A stretch of DNA of 64,000 nucleotides from CAVQUE01 sp046290435 (GCA_046290435.1 JBKAGO010000034.1:62001-126000); one strand, 5' to 3'. Shown: positions 22,221-30,129, counted from the stretch's first letter. The notes: generated from the sequence alone by a model not told the origin. A program made the numbers and translations.

Positions 22221-22752
22221 GCCCCCACGACACATCGTTCTGGTCGGCCCGATGGGGGTCGGCAAGTCGACGACGGCCCATCTGCTGGTCGAGCGCATCG
22301 GCCGGCCGCTGCGTGACTCCGACCTCGACATCGAGCGGCTGTTCGGTGCGACCGGTGCGACGATCGCCCGGGAGTACGGCGTCGAGGAGCTGCATCGCAT
22401 CGAAGCTGCGGTTCTGCTGGGGGCGCTGGCATCGGAGACGCCGACGGTGATCACCGCGGCGTCGTCGGTCGTCGACGATCCCCGCTGTCGGGAGGCGATG
22501 GGCCGTTGTGCCGACGTGGTCGTCCTCGATGCCCCCGACGCGCTGCTCGAGCAGCGCCGCGCTGCAGGCGACCATCGCCGCGTGGTCGACGCAGACGCCT
22601 TCCGTTCGCTCGTGGCCCGGCGCCGGCCGCTGTACGACGCCGCCGCCGATCTGCGCGTGGATGCGACCCGATCCCCGGCTGCGATCGCCGACGCGATCAT
22701 CGACGCGCTCGGAACCGCCACTCCGGGCTCGGCCGGCCCTTGTGCCGTCTGA
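22219..22752 (+). CDS. Shikimate kinase-like P-loop kinase
   Basis: A 177-aa NMP/shikimate-kinase-like protein. Walker A is GPMGVGKST at residues 10-18; DSDLDIERLFG and the LHRIEA segment resemble the DxD and FRxxE parts of shikimate kinase. The Gly-rich substrate loop of AroK (GGG) is replaced by TAASSVV, so the true substrate may differ (gluconate is an alternative). It is isolated from aromatic biosynthesis genes. GAGGAA precedes the ATG at 22219 closely. Its start codon overlaps that of the divergent GH15 gene. Confidence 0.75.
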   Translation: MPPRHIVLVGPMGVGKSTTAHLLVERIGRPLRDSDLDIERLFGATGATIAREYGVEELHRIEAAVLLGALASETPTVITAASSVVDDPRCREAMGRCADVVVLDAPDALLEQRRAAGDHRRVVDADAFRSLVARRRPLYDAAADLRVDATRSPAAIADAIIDALGTATPGSAGPCAV

Positions 22753-22951
22753 CGCCGGCCCGATGCCCAGACCTGCTCGGTCGCCGCATCGCCGCCCCTG
22801 GCATGCCCGTGACCACATGCAGAGAGGACGCACGATGAACGAATACGCAGCGTCCGCTCGCGTCGCGGCCGACGAGCTCGCGGCAATGTCACGCGACGCG
22901 ACGATGGCTCCGTCCCCGGGGGACGAAGCCATCGAGGGTCCGAGCGGGCCG

Positions 22952-23743
22952 TCAGCGGCGCCGGGACGCCTGTACGTCGCCTTCGACGTCGACCTTCTCC
23001 TTGCGGATCGTGTCGCGCACGGTCTCTTCGCCGGTGACGGTGTCGGTCTCGACCCCTACCTTCTCCTTGGCGACGACCTGCTTGTCGACGTGCACTTCCT
23101 CTTCGGAGAGCACGATCTCCTCGTCGGATTCCTCGCCGAACGATCCGGCGCCGGTGCCGGTCGCGGGTTCACGGACGACCCGGGCGACCTGACGCTTGAC
23201 CGGCACCTTCAGGTCGACGTCTTCGGTCACGACGTACTTGTGGAGGCGCACCCGGCCGCTTTCGCGCTGACGCTTGTCGACCGCCAACTGCTCCTCGGAA
23301 CGGGTGACCGACGCGGTGTCGGCGTGGGCAGCCGAATCGTGTTGCGAACGCTGGTCGCTGTATTCGTACCCTTCGTCGGCACGTTCGCGTCCGCCGTAGG
23401 CGCTCTCGTGGTCAGATGCGTCGTAGCTCAGGCCGTAGTGGTCGTAGAGGCGCCGTTCCTCGGTGGCGTCGAGATGGTCCTGATCGGTGTCGATGGACGG
23501 CGCGTCCTTGATCTGGTCTTTGGTGTACTCGGTGCGGAAGCCGTCCTCGTGTTGCTTGGTGCCGGCGATGGGGACGAACTGTTCGGAGGTCCCGAACCAT
23601 CCGGTCGACACGGTCATCCATTCGGGCTGACCGGTGGTGTCGTCGTAGTAGACGTCGGTGATGCCACCGAGTTTGTCGCCGGTGCTGTCGTACACCGTGG
23701 TGCCGAGCCAATCTTCGTAGCGGGTCTTCGTCGGGTTCGCCAT
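22952..23743 (-). CDS. PRC-barrel and DUF2382 (YsnF/AvaK-type) stress protein
   Basis: A 263-aa protein with an N-terminal PRC-barrel-type domain (about 5-75, WLGTTVYDSTGDKLGGITDVYYDD with SEQFVPI) and a C-terminal DUF2382 repeat region (about 150-255, LHKYVVTEDVDLKVPVKRQ and VHVDKQVVAKEKVGVET). Proteins of this kind are general-stress proteins in Bacillus and actinobacteria; their biochemical role is unknown. The ATG at 23743 has AGGAG 7 nt upstream. A GTTT-N17-GGGTAG promoter element lies 87 nt upstream. Confidence 0.88.
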   Translation of the reverse strand: MANPTKTRYEDWLGTTVYDSTGDKLGGITDVYYDDTTGQPEWMTVSTGWFGTSEQFVPIAGTKQHEDGFRTEYTKDQIKDAPSIDTDQDHLDATEERRLYDHYGLSYDASDHESAYGGRERADEGYEYSDQRSQHDSAAHADTASVTRSEEQLAVDKRQRESGRVRLHKYVVTEDVDLKVPVKRQVARVVREPATGTGAGSFGEESDEEIVLSEEEVHVDKQVVAKEKVGVETDTVTGEETVRDTIRKEKVDVEGDVQASRRR

Positions 23744-23830
23744 CGGGGATCTCCTGTGGGTCTGTTGCGGGCGGTGGTGAACCGTGGCGGCGAAGCGCCG
23801 GCGGCCCACCGGGTGGGGCATACAACGGGG

Positions 23831-23857
23831 CTACCCGCCTACACAGGGGTGCGAAAC
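23831..23857 (-). promoter_or_regulatory. Putative SigB/SigF-like promoter
   Basis: Minus strand GTTT (23857-23854), 17 nt, GGGTAG (23836-23831), 87 nt upstream of the PRC-barrel gene. It lies in the gap after the zinc-ribbon protein gene. Confidence 0.6.
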
Positions 23858-23876
23858 GCTCGATGTGCGCTCCCGC

Positions 23877-24812
23877 TCAGCCCGTCGGGAGCTCGCGCAG
23901 GACGTCGACGTCGGCGCCGGTCGCGTTGGGGCCGTAGCCGAGCGTCAGGGTTCCGCCGTTGTCGCATGCCGGGCAGCGCAGCGATGCGACCAACAACAGG
24001 TCGTCGGGGTCGCTCGCACCTTCGAGTCGGTGCACATGTTCGACGTGCACCGTCGAGACGGGCATCTCGGTGTTGCAGTGTCCGCATCGGACCCGACCGC
24101 CGTCGAGAGCGAAGAACTCGCCTTCGTAGCCGTTGCCCGCGGCCTCGCGCAGGACCTCGGTCAGCGTCGATGCGCCATGGGCCGGCGTCTGGTCGGACCG
24201 CTCGTCCGCGTGGCCTTCGGTTCGCACATCGCCGGTCGGGGTGTCGCCCGGGCGCAACGTCGACGCCGACCCGGTGCGGATGACGCTGGAGGTGCCGTCG
24301 TCGGCGACCTCGATCACCGATGCGTCCACGTCGGCATGGCGGTCGATGAGGATGGCGATGGCCTGGGAGATGGAGTCGCCGTCGAGGGTCCGCTCGAGAA
24401 ACTTGCGCTTGGCGGACGCGGCGACGACGACCACGTCGGCTCTCGTGTGGGTCAGGGCGCCGGTGATCCCGGCGATCGTCGGAACCGTCGACAGCCACGC
24501 CAGCGCGTCGATGTCGCGATCCGTCATGATCTGCATCTGCGCTCGCAGATGCGGGCGGTCCTCGAGACGGCGGTCGCCCGGGGGCAACGGACCTTCGGGG
24601 TGCGGCGTGTCCACCCACGTCTCGGCCGATCGGTCGTAGAGGATCACGGGGACATCCGCTCGCTCCCCGAGCTCCGCCGCTACACCGCGTGCCGCGGCGA
24701 CGCCGGTGTCGTCGCGGTCGTCGGTGACGACGATGACACCGTTGTTGATCTGGAGGTCCGGGGGCGCGGCAGTGGCGGCTCGGGCGCGGGCTGAGGACGA
24801 TGTACTGCTCAT
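23877..24812 (-). CDS. Hypothetical stress protein with C-terminal zinc ribbon
   Basis: A 311-aa soluble protein. The N-terminal half (INNGVIVVTDDRDDTGVAAARGVAAEL, VPVILYDRS) resembles the alternating strand-helix start of a nucleotide-binding or universal-stress-type fold, but no signature is definite. The C-terminal third has two CxxC pairs, CGHC and CPAC, about 40 residues apart, forming a likely zinc ribbon. A full SigF-like promoter ends 9 nt before the ATG, which implies a leaderless stress transcript. The next upstream gene is the baeRF protein; both are on the minus strand but each has its own spacing. I cannot assign a reaction. Confidence 0.75.
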   Translation of the reverse strand: MSSTSSSARARAATAAPPDLQINNGVIVVTDDRDDTGVAAARGVAAELGERADVPVILYDRSAETWVDTPHPEGPLPPGDRRLEDRPHLRAQMQIMTDRDIDALAWLSTVPTIAGITGALTHTRADVVVVAASAKRKFLERTLDGDSISQAIAILIDRHADVDASVIEVADDGTSSVIRTGSASTLRPGDTPTGDVRTEGHADERSDQTPAHGASTLTEVLREAAGNGYEGEFFALDGGRVRCGHCNTEMPVSTVHVEHVHRLEGASDPDDLLLVASLRCPACDNGGTLTLGYGPNATGADVDVLRELPTG

Positions 24813-24821
24813 GCCGCTCCG

Positions 24822-24847
24822 CTACCCGCTCGATTCCTCGCCCAAAC
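24822..24847 (-). promoter_or_regulatory. SigB/SigF-like promoter, leaderless spacing
   Basis: Minus strand GTTT (24847-24844), 16 nt, GGGTAG (24827-24822); the ATG at 24812 follows after exactly 9 nt. Confidence 0.7.
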
Positions 24848-24898
24848 CGACAACCGCGATCGCAACGTCAACGATCGGGTCGCTGCATACCGAGGAAC

Positions 24899-25939
24899 TC
24901 ACATGTCGGCGCGCGGCAGCGTCAGGGCGATGTCGTCCACCGGGCCGGTGTCAGCTGTCGACGGGATGATGCGGACACGGGCGCCCTGCAGCAGCGCCGC
25001 ACGGATGGCGACGTCGACCAGGCGCGCGCTGCGCAGCAGGTACGGGGCGATCTCGAGACCGACGTCGCGGGCGCCGTCGCCGAAGTACGCGAGTCGGCGA
25101 TCGGCGGGATCGGCGTGCACCAGCAGCCGTGCGGCCGGACCGACCAGTTCGGCCTCGCCCGCTGCGAGTGCTTCGATGACTGCGGGGGCGCCTTCGACTG
25201 CTTCGCCGTGTTCGCGCAGGAACCGGAACTCCCGCAGCGCATCGACGGTCCGGCGTGCCGTGAGGTCCGCTACCCGTCGGACGGTGGCGTCGGCGAGTTC
25301 GTCACCGGTGGGCGCTTCGTCGGCGTCGACCGGTTCGATGATGCACGACGGCGGGAGCATGGTCGTGAGTTCGCGCTGCAGCGCGGTGACCTGGTCGGGA
25401 TCGCCGCCGATGACGACGAGTTCGATACCCAGTTCGTCGACGACGGCGCGGCACCGGTCGAGGGCTTCGCCCAGCGCCACGAATTGGAGCAGGCTGGGCG
25501 CATCGTCGACCGGGAAGACAGCCAGTTCGAAGAACCCGGGCGTGACGGCGACGATGAGGTGAGGGATACGCCACTGGGCCCACTCGAGCGCCGGCGCCGC
25601 GTCGGGGAGCTCTGCGAGACGGAAGACCGGCGCCTTGGGTGGCTCCTGTCCGAAGTCGGCGACAGTCGTCCCGTCGGCGGCCACCCATACCAGCTGTCCA
25701 CCGGCATCGTCGGGGGCGGGCACGGCGAGGCGGGCTGCGAGCGCGTCGAGCATGACCTCGGTCGCTCCGAGCCCTGCCAGCTCGTCGCGGCGTCGCGCCA
25801 GGGTGTCGGCCCGCGAGGAGTCCGACACGGCTTCGGTGGGCACGATCGCGCTCAGGTAGGGACCGGGGGAGCGATAAGCGCTGAGAAGGCGTTCGACGGC
25901 GCCGACGCTGCGGCGGCTGTCCGGAACAGGCGAATTCAT
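24899..25939 (-). CDS. Vms1-like baeRF family protein (Rv2629-type)
   Basis: A 346-aa protein of the bacterial archaeo-eukaryotic release-factor-like family. The N-terminal part (VERLLSAYRSPGPYLSAIVPTE) and middle (WRIPHLIVAVTPGFFELAVF) resemble actinobacterial members such as the dormancy-linked Rv2629; the C-terminal ALLQGARVRIIPS resembles the eRF1 domain-3 end. By family it may act on stalled ribosomes or peptidyl-tRNA, but this is not shown for this subgroup. The ATG at 25939 overlaps the upstream SAP/Rho-N gene stop (ATGA), so both come from the SigF-like promoter at 26.55 kb. Confidence 0.75.
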   Translation of the reverse strand: MNSPVPDSRRSVGAVERLLSAYRSPGPYLSAIVPTEAVSDSSRADTLARRRDELAGLGATEVMLDALAARLAVPAPDDAGGQLVWVAADGTTVADFGQEPPKAPVFRLAELPDAAPALEWAQWRIPHLIVAVTPGFFELAVFPVDDAPSLLQFVALGEALDRCRAVVDELGIELVVIGGDPDQVTALQRELTTMLPPSCIIEPVDADEAPTGDELADATVRRVADLTARRTVDALREFRFLREHGEAVEGAPAVIEALAAGEAELVGPAARLLVHADPADRRLAYFGDGARDVGLEIAPYLLRSARLVDVAIRAALLQGARVRIIPSTADTGPVDDIALTLPRADM

Positions 25940-26541
25940 CGCGTCCGTTCGATCGCCGCGATCAGCTCGTCCTTGTTCATGGTGGATCGCCCATCGATGT
26001 CGAGGTCCTGGGCGAGGTCGTAGAGGTCCTTCTTCGTCCAGTGGTCGTAGGACATCGGCGTGCCCTGCACGGCCGCTGCCGTCGTCGCCGCGACCTCGTC
26101 CGCGACGTCCGTGGTGGCCGAGACGGTCTCTTCGGCCAGGTCGCGCAGCTCGTCGGCGACGGTGGCGCCGCCGGCGCGGGCGGCGTCGGCGGTGCGGGCG
26201 GTCTGTGCCCGGGCCTGGCCGACGGTACGCCGCATGCCGACGGTGGCGACATCGGCCGACTCCTCGCGAGCGTGGCGGGCGGTGCCGGTCACGGTTCGCG
26301 CCGCGTTGCGGCCGACCGAAACGGTCGAGCTCACGGCGTCGCCGACCACGCACAAGGCGTGGCGGCTCTGGTCGACGATTCGTTCGCCGACCGACCGTTG
26401 GATACGCAAGACCGCTGCGGGGAGCGCCGGCAGCCCGTCCTCGATCCGGTCGAGCCCGCGGTCCACGAGATCGGCACCGGGAAGGCGTCGCTGCTCGTCT
26501 GTGCCTCGGGGAGTGTCGTCGGAGGTCGTAGTCGTTGCCAT
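25936..26541 (-). CDS. SAP/Rho-N-type domain protein with helical N-terminus
   Basis: A 201-aa protein. The C-terminal 38 residues (YDHWTKKDLYDLAQDLDIDG and MNKDELIAAIERTR) form a small nucleic-acid-binding domain of the SAP or Rho N-terminal type. The remaining part is a long Ala-rich amphipathic helix (VGQARAQTARTADAARAGGA) that may form a coiled coil. Similar proteins are found in actinobacterial stress regulons. The promoter GTTT-N16-GGGTAA ends 9 nt before the ATG, indicating a leaderless mRNA. It is the first gene of a two-gene operon with the baeRF gene. Confidence 0.78.
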   Translation of the reverse strand: MATTTTSDDTPRGTDEQRRLPGADLVDRGLDRIEDGLPALPAAVLRIQRSVGERIVDQSRHALCVVGDAVSSTVSVGRNAARTVTGTARHAREESADVATVGMRRTVGQARAQTARTADAARAGGATVADELRDLAEETVSATTDVADEVAATTAAAVQGTPMSYDHWTKKDLYDLAQDLDIDGRSTMNKDELIAAIERTR

Positions 26542-26550
26542 GGGTCCGGG

Positions 26551-26576
26551 TTACCCGGACTGCAGCGCGGCAAAAC
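26551..26576 (-). promoter_or_regulatory. SigB/SigF-like promoter, leaderless spacing
   Basis: Minus strand GTTT (26576-26573), 16 nt, GGGTAA (26556-26551), 9 nt before the ATG at 26541. It is divergent from the dps promoter 26 nt away. Confidence 0.7.
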
Positions 26577-26601
26577 CTCCGAGCGGTGTGCGGTCGGTCA
26601 G

Positions 26602-26627
26602 GTTTGGGCGCCGGTCTCGACGGGCAG
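26602..26627 (+). promoter_or_regulatory. Putative SigB/SigF-like promoter of dps
   Basis: GTTT (26602-26605), 16 nt, GGGCAG (26622-26627), followed by a 35-nt leader with AAAGGA before the dps ATG. Confidence 0.55.
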
Positions 26628-26662
26628 AGCACAGCGGAAGGTTCGTCATCGAAAGGACACCC

Positions 26663-27190
26663 ATGAGCAGCCAGCCCCATCGCAGCGTTCCCGGCCTCGA
26701 AGCCGAGCATGCCGCTGACGTCGTCTCGATTCTCGAGGACAGGCTCGTCGCACTCATCGACCTCCACCTGGTGCTCAAGCACATCCACTGGAACGTCGTC
26801 GGCCCCAACTTCCTCAGCGTGCACGAGATGCTCGACGAGCAGGTGGCGCCGGCCCGGCTCATGACCGACGATGTCGCCGAGCGCATTCGCACCCTCGGGG
26901 GCGAACCCAACGGGAACTCCGGCCACGTCGCCTCTGCCCGATCCTGGGACGACTATCCCCTCGGTCGCGCCTCGGTGCTCGCGCACCTCGATGCGCTCGA
27001 CGAGGTCTACGACGGTGTCATCGCCGACCACCGCAAGGCGATGAAGCAGGCCGGAGACCTCGATCCGGTGACCGAGGACATGCTCATCGGTCAGATCGCC
27101 AAGCTCGAGCTCTACCAGTGGTTCGTGCGATCTTTCATCGAACGGACCGGCGAAGGTGACGCGACGATGACCGCTCGCAAGGTCGCGTAG
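26663..27190 (+). CDS. dps: Dps family DNA-protecting ferritin-like protein
   Basis: A 175-aa four-helix ferritin-like protein. The Dps signature HIHWNVVGPNFLSVHEMLDEQ region at about residues 38-58 provides His, Asp and Glu of the inter-subunit ferroxidase site; KLELYQWFVRSF marks the last helix. By family it forms a dodecamer that oxidises iron with peroxide and shields DNA in stress. The ATG at 26663 follows AAAGGA; a longer open frame upstream has no homology. The SigF-like promoter upstream fits general-stress control, as known for Dps homologues in other bacteria. Confidence 0.92.
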   Translation: MSSQPHRSVPGLEAEHAADVVSILEDRLVALIDLHLVLKHIHWNVVGPNFLSVHEMLDEQVAPARLMTDDVAERIRTLGGEPNGNSGHVASARSWDDYPLGRASVLAHLDALDEVYDGVIADHRKAMKQAGDLDPVTEDMLIGQIAKLELYQWFVRSFIERTGEGDATMTARKVA

Positions 27191-27216
27191 CCCGTCGCCG
27201 GTTCACCCCTCGAGGG

Positions 27217-27240
27217 CGCCGCGTTCCGTCCGACGCGGCG
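27217..27240. terminator. Inverted repeat between convergent genes
   Basis: A perfect 7-bp stem (CGCCGCG and CGCGGCG) with a 10-nt loop lies 26 nt after the dps stop, between convergent dps and the sigma gene. There is no T-run, so termination is only a possibility. Confidence 0.4.
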
Positions 27241-27373
27241 TCCTCACCGAGATGTCGATGCCGCTCGGTGGTTTTCCCCAGCCACCGGGCGGCATCGTCG
27301 CGTGGAGGCGCTGGTCCGGCGACCACGCTCGGGCGATCGGCTGGCTTGTCGCGGCGCTGCGGCATGCGGCCGG

Positions 27374-28114
27374 TCAGTTCGCTGCGGCGCGCATCTCCTC
27401 GAAGGACCGGCGGAGCAGCCGTGAGACGTGCATCTGGCTCATGCCCACCCGCTCGGCGATCTCGGACTGGGTCAGTTCCTGGTAGAAGCGCAGGCGGACG
27501 ATCTCCTGCTCGCGCTCGGGGAGCGTCTCGATGAGCCGCTCGACGAGGAGCCGATCGTCGGCAGCATCGAGATCGTCGTCTTGGATCGCCAGGGTGCCGT
27601 CGCGATCGGCGCTGTGGTCGTCGTCGGTCGGACGATCGAGGCTTGCGGTTGTGAATGCCGCCGAGGCGCTGAGTGCCGTCACGACGTCGTCGGTGTCGAC
27701 CTCGAGATGTGCGGCGATCTCGCGAACCGTCGGCGGCCGTCCCAAGGTGTGGGTGAGATCGTCGCCGGCCCGCCGGACGCTGAGGTGCAGCTCCTTGGTC
27801 GAACGGGGAACCCGCACACTCCACGCGGTATCGCGGAAGTGGCGTTTGATCTCACCCTCGATGGTGCGCCCGGCGAAGCTCGTGAATGCCGCCCCGTGAT
27901 CGGGATCGAAGCGGTCGATCGCCTTCACCAGCGCCAACAGCGCGACCTGACGGATGTCTTCGTCGGCCATGCCACGGGACCGGTAACGGTTGGCGATGTG
28001 GTAAGCGAACCCGGTGTGGGCCTCGACGAGGGCGTTGCGGTCCCGACGCCGCCGGGTCGCGGCGTAGCGGCGGAACAGCGCATCGACCTCCTCTTCGGAA
28101 GGTCTCTCCCTCAT
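27374..28114 (-). CDS. SigB/SigF/SigG-type RNA polymerase sigma factor
   Basis: A 246-aa group 3 sigma factor. Region 2 is visible at about 30-100 (AYHIANRYRSRGMADEDIRQVALLALVKAIDRFDPDHGAAFTSFA in part, with EGEIKRHFRD and WSVRVPRS), region 3 at about 110-160 (LGRPPTVREIAAHL) and region 4 at the C-terminus (LPEREQEIVRLRFYQELTQSEIAERVGMSQMHVSRLLRRS). The RDTAWSVRVPRS segment is typical of SigF/SigB. It is the natural reader of the GTTT-N16-GGGTAG promoters found across the window. The anti-sigma gene lies 64 nt upstream in the same operon. Confidence 0.93.
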   Translation of the reverse strand: MRERPSEEEVDALFRRYAATRRRRDRNALVEAHTGFAYHIANRYRSRGMADEDIRQVALLALVKAIDRFDPDHGAAFTSFAGRTIEGEIKRHFRDTAWSVRVPRSTKELHLSVRRAGDDLTHTLGRPPTVREIAAHLEVDTDDVVTALSASAAFTTASLDRPTDDDHSADRDGTLAIQDDDLDAADDRLLVERLIETLPEREQEIVRLRFYQELTQSEIAERVGMSQMHVSRLLRRSFEEMRAAAN

Positions 28115-28178
28115 CGCTTCGCCACCGCAGCGTGGGCGCGACGGCCGGCACCGGCGGGTCGAGCCGATTGCTCGTTGC

Positions 28179-28619
28179 TCATGCGCTGCCGGCTCGGGCC
28201 TTGCGGAGGCTGCCCCAGGTCGGCCCGAGCTCGTAGCTGTCGGCGACCGACGCGAGGATCTGTGCGGTCAGCGGATCGAGCTCGACCGGTTGGGCTCCGT
28301 CGGGGAATTCGCCGGCCGATGCCCGGAGTTCGAGGGCCTCGCCGTCGAGGGTGAAGGTCAACGTGACGTGACTGCGGTCGTTGTCTGCTGCCCACTCGAC
28401 CACCACGGCGACCAGTTCGTTGGTGGCCATGCGCAGGTCGTCGATGGTGTCGACGTCGAAGTCGAGTTCGGCACCCAGGCCTGCCCCGGTGAGCCGGGCG
28501 AGGGCCACGAACCGGGTGTCGCTCGGGATGGTGACGGTGATGACCGCGTCGCTCATGGGCATGGATGGTAACTCCGTTGCAGGGCCGGCCCCGGAACGAG
28601 TCTCTGCGCTGATCTCCAT
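28179..28619 (-). CDS. RsbW-type anti-sigma factor (HATPase)
   Basis: A 146-aa single-domain GHKL ATPase-like protein. The N-box-like segment DDLRMATNELVAVVVEW is clear; the later G-boxes are weak, as in other SigF anti-sigma factors. By family it binds and inhibits the adjacent sigma factor and phosphorylates a STAS antagonist. I kept the ATG at 28619 because AGGG lies 8 nt upstream and it is 10 nt after the stop of the small membrane gene; in-frame ATGs at 28562 and 28556 are alternatives closer to the conserved start. Confidence 0.85.
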   Translation of the reverse strand: MEISAETRSGAGPATELPSMPMSDAVITVTIPSDTRFVALARLTGAGLGAELDFDVDTIDDLRMATNELVAVVVEWAADNDRSHVTLTFTLDGEALELRASAGEFPDGAQPVELDPLTAQILASVADSYELGPTWGSLRKARAGSA

Positions 28620-28629
28620 GGTCGGGCCC

Positions 28630-28785
28630 TCACCGCGGGGATCGGGCGTTCAGCACGAGCAGCGCCACGATGGCGACGATCGGATTGCTCTCGAGAACGC
28701 GGCCGACGACGCACACTCCGATGAAGTGCGGTCCGAATGCCCGATCGCGGCCGGGCTCGTCGACGGAGCGGTCATCAGCCTTCAT
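28630..28785 (-). CDS. Small membrane protein of the sigma operon (51 aa)
   Basis: A 51-aa reading frame: a charged N-terminus (MKADDRSVDEPGRDRAFG) and one hydrophobic segment (SNPIVAIVALLVLNA) near the C-terminus, ending RSPR. Its ATG at 28785 overlaps the end of the 76-aa gene by 11 nt and its TGA is 10 nt before the anti-sigma ATG, a compact operon layout that supports it as real. I do not recognise a family. A membrane tether for the anti-sigma factor is one guess without direct support. Confidence 0.6.
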   Translation of the reverse strand: MKADDRSVDEPGRDRAFGPHFIGVCVVGRVLESNPIVAIVALLVLNARSPR

Positions 28786-29005
28786 GGGTGATGGCGCGTG
28801 CAGCGTCTCGGAGCTCGCGCCGGGTGGCGGCGAGCTTGGCGTCGACGGCGTCGCGGTCGGCGGTCTCGTCCGCCGCGAGGTGGGTCGATGCGGCGAGGCG
28901 GAGATCGTCCTCGCTCGCGGGGTGGTGGAACCGGTCGACCACCAGGCTCGGTGGTCGACTCTTCACGAGGAGGGGCGACCATTGCTTCTGTTGCTGTGAT
29001 GCCAT
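28775..29005 (-). CDS. Small charged hypothetical protein, first gene of sigma operon
   Basis: A 76-aa soluble protein beginning MASQQQKQWSPLL with an acidic helical C-terminal half (DAVDAKLAATRRELRDAARA). I do not recognise it. A GTGT-N16-GGGTAG element ends exactly 9 nt before the ATG, the same spacing seen at many sites here, which supports the start and suggests a leaderless mRNA. Genes for the 51-aa membrane protein, the anti-sigma factor and the sigma factor follow on the same strand without a visible break. Confidence 0.65.
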   Translation of the reverse strand: MASQQQKQWSPLLVKSRPPSLVVDRFHHPASEDDLRLAASTHLAADETADRDAVDAKLAATRRELRDAARAITHEG

Positions 29006-29014
29006 GGCCCCCGA

Positions 29015-29040
29015 CTACCCGTGTCGTCGGATCGATACAC
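29015..29040 (-). promoter_or_regulatory. SigB/SigF-like promoter of the sigma operon
   Basis: Minus strand GTGT (29040-29037), 16 nt, GGGTAG (29020-29015), 9 nt before the ATG at 29005. It suggests that the sigma factor activates its own operon. Confidence 0.6.
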
Positions 29041-29110
29041 ATGCCGACCTGTCGGCGGCCGAGGTCGTTGGTGGCCGAACCAGCGGTGGAATGTGGCGGC
29101 GGATGGCGAT

Positions 29111-29136
29111 GTGTTGTCGATCGACCCACCGGGTAG
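29111..29136 (+). promoter_or_regulatory. SigB/SigF-like promoter, leaderless spacing
   Basis: GTGT (29111-29114), 16 nt, GGGTAG (29131-29136), 9 nt before the ATG of the lipoprotein-like gene. It is divergent from the sigma operon promoter. Confidence 0.6.
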
Positions 29137-29145
29137 CGGGCGTCC

Positions 29146-29526
29146 ATGCGACACAAGGACACTGTTTCGATGCTCGGGCGCCTGGTCTCGGGCGCCGTGG
29201 TCACCCTCGCGCTGCTGGGTGGTGCCGTGGCGTGCAGCGATGACGATGACCCCACCAACGTGGTCGACGGCAGCGAGTTCGTCGACGAGACACCCGGTGA
29301 GAGTTTCGACGTCGACAGTCAGGCGGACCTCGCCTGCGTCAACGCGTTCGAGGCGGCCGCAGCCGACGAGGCGCCGTTGTCGGTCACGCTCGAGGCCTGC
29401 GTCGATGCCGAGCAGTGGTACGACGTGGCCGGCGGGTTCACCGACCTCGTCGACCCGGACGACCAGGCGGCGGAGCTCGAGGCGCTCTGCGCCGAGACGG
29501 CGGACAGCATCGCCACGTTCTGCTGA
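29146..29526 (+). CDS. Small exported protein, probable lipoprotein
   Basis: A 126-aa protein with a signal peptide: basic start, hydrophobic LVSGAVVTLALLGGAVA, then Cys at residue 30 followed by an acidic stretch (SDDDDPTN). GGAVAC is a loose lipobox. The mature part is very acidic and has four further Cys, which may form disulfides. The ATG at 29146 lies 9 nt after a SigF-like -10 element. Unknown function; probably anchored outside the membrane. Confidence 0.7.
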   Translation: MRHKDTVSMLGRLVSGAVVTLALLGGAVACSDDDDPTNVVDGSEFVDETPGESFDVDSQADLACVNAFEAAAADEAPLSVTLEACVDAEQWYDVAGGFTDLVDPDDQAAELEALCAETADSIATFC

Positions 29527-29553
29527 CATCGCCCCTCGGGCCGAGGGAGCGGA

Positions 29554-30129
29554 TCAGGGACGGTCGCCGGCACCGTCGGAGCCGCGCGAGGACGCGACGA
29601 GGTACCGGTCGAAGTCCCGAACTCCCTCGAAGAGGTCGGGATCGATGGGCAGGTCGGAGCGAAGGACCATCGAGACGTCGCCGGTGGTCTCGAAGACGGC
29701 GATCGCCACCTGATCGAGGCGCGACGCACCGTTCAACCGCATCTTCTGGCACATGTCGTCTCTGGTCACGCCGACCTGAGCCATGTTGTCCAACAGCAGC
29801 GTGCCGCAGGCGATCAGCAGGATCGGCCGATTGTCGACGGCTCGTTGCACGTGCTGGTTCGCCCGGAACTCCGTGAGGAGACGTTGACAGACGACCAGCA
29901 CCCCGACTGCCGCCAGGCCGGCGACCAGTGAGACCGAACTGGACAGGGCCGTCGTCGCAGTGATCGAACCGATCGCGACGGTGACCACGACGTCGTAGCC
30001 GGAGAACGAAGCGAGCGTCCGCAGGCCGTTGAGGCGCAGCACCAGCAGGATCCAGAGGTAGATGGCCACCGACGTCACGACGACCCAGCCGATGTTGCTC
30101 CAGCTCGACCACAGGTGCACCTCGTCCAC
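29554..30129 (-). CDS. DUF421 family membrane protein (YetF-like)
   Basis: A 191-aa protein with three membrane segments in the first 90 residues (IGWVVVTSVAIYLWILLVLRL; VVVTVAIGSITATTAL; LVAGLAAVGVLVVCQRLL) followed by the typical DUF421 cytoplasmic domain (VDNRPILLIACGTLLLDNMAQVGVTRDDM in part). Bacillus relatives (YetF, YdfR) are linked to sporulation or stress; biochemical role unknown. GTG at 30129 is the listed start; the strong GGAGG just before it is only 3 nt away, so GTG three codons later is an alternative. It may have a promoter inside the upstream gene's stop region. Confidence 0.85.
   Translation of the reverse strand: MDEVHLWSSWSNIGWVVVTSVAIYLWILLVLRLNGLRTLASFSGYDVVVTVAIGSITATTALSSSVSLVAGLAAVGVLVVCQRLLTEFRANQHVQRAVDNRPILLIACGTLLLDNMAQVGVTRDDMCQKMRLNGASRLDQVAIAVFETTGDVSMVLRSDLPIDPDLFEGVRDFDRYLVASSRGSDGAGDRP

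Noticed and set aside
22835..22951. ATG with good AGAGGA signal (MNEYAASARVAADELAAMS...)
   Set aside because: The frame has no stop before running antisense through the PRC-barrel gene; at most a decayed gene start.
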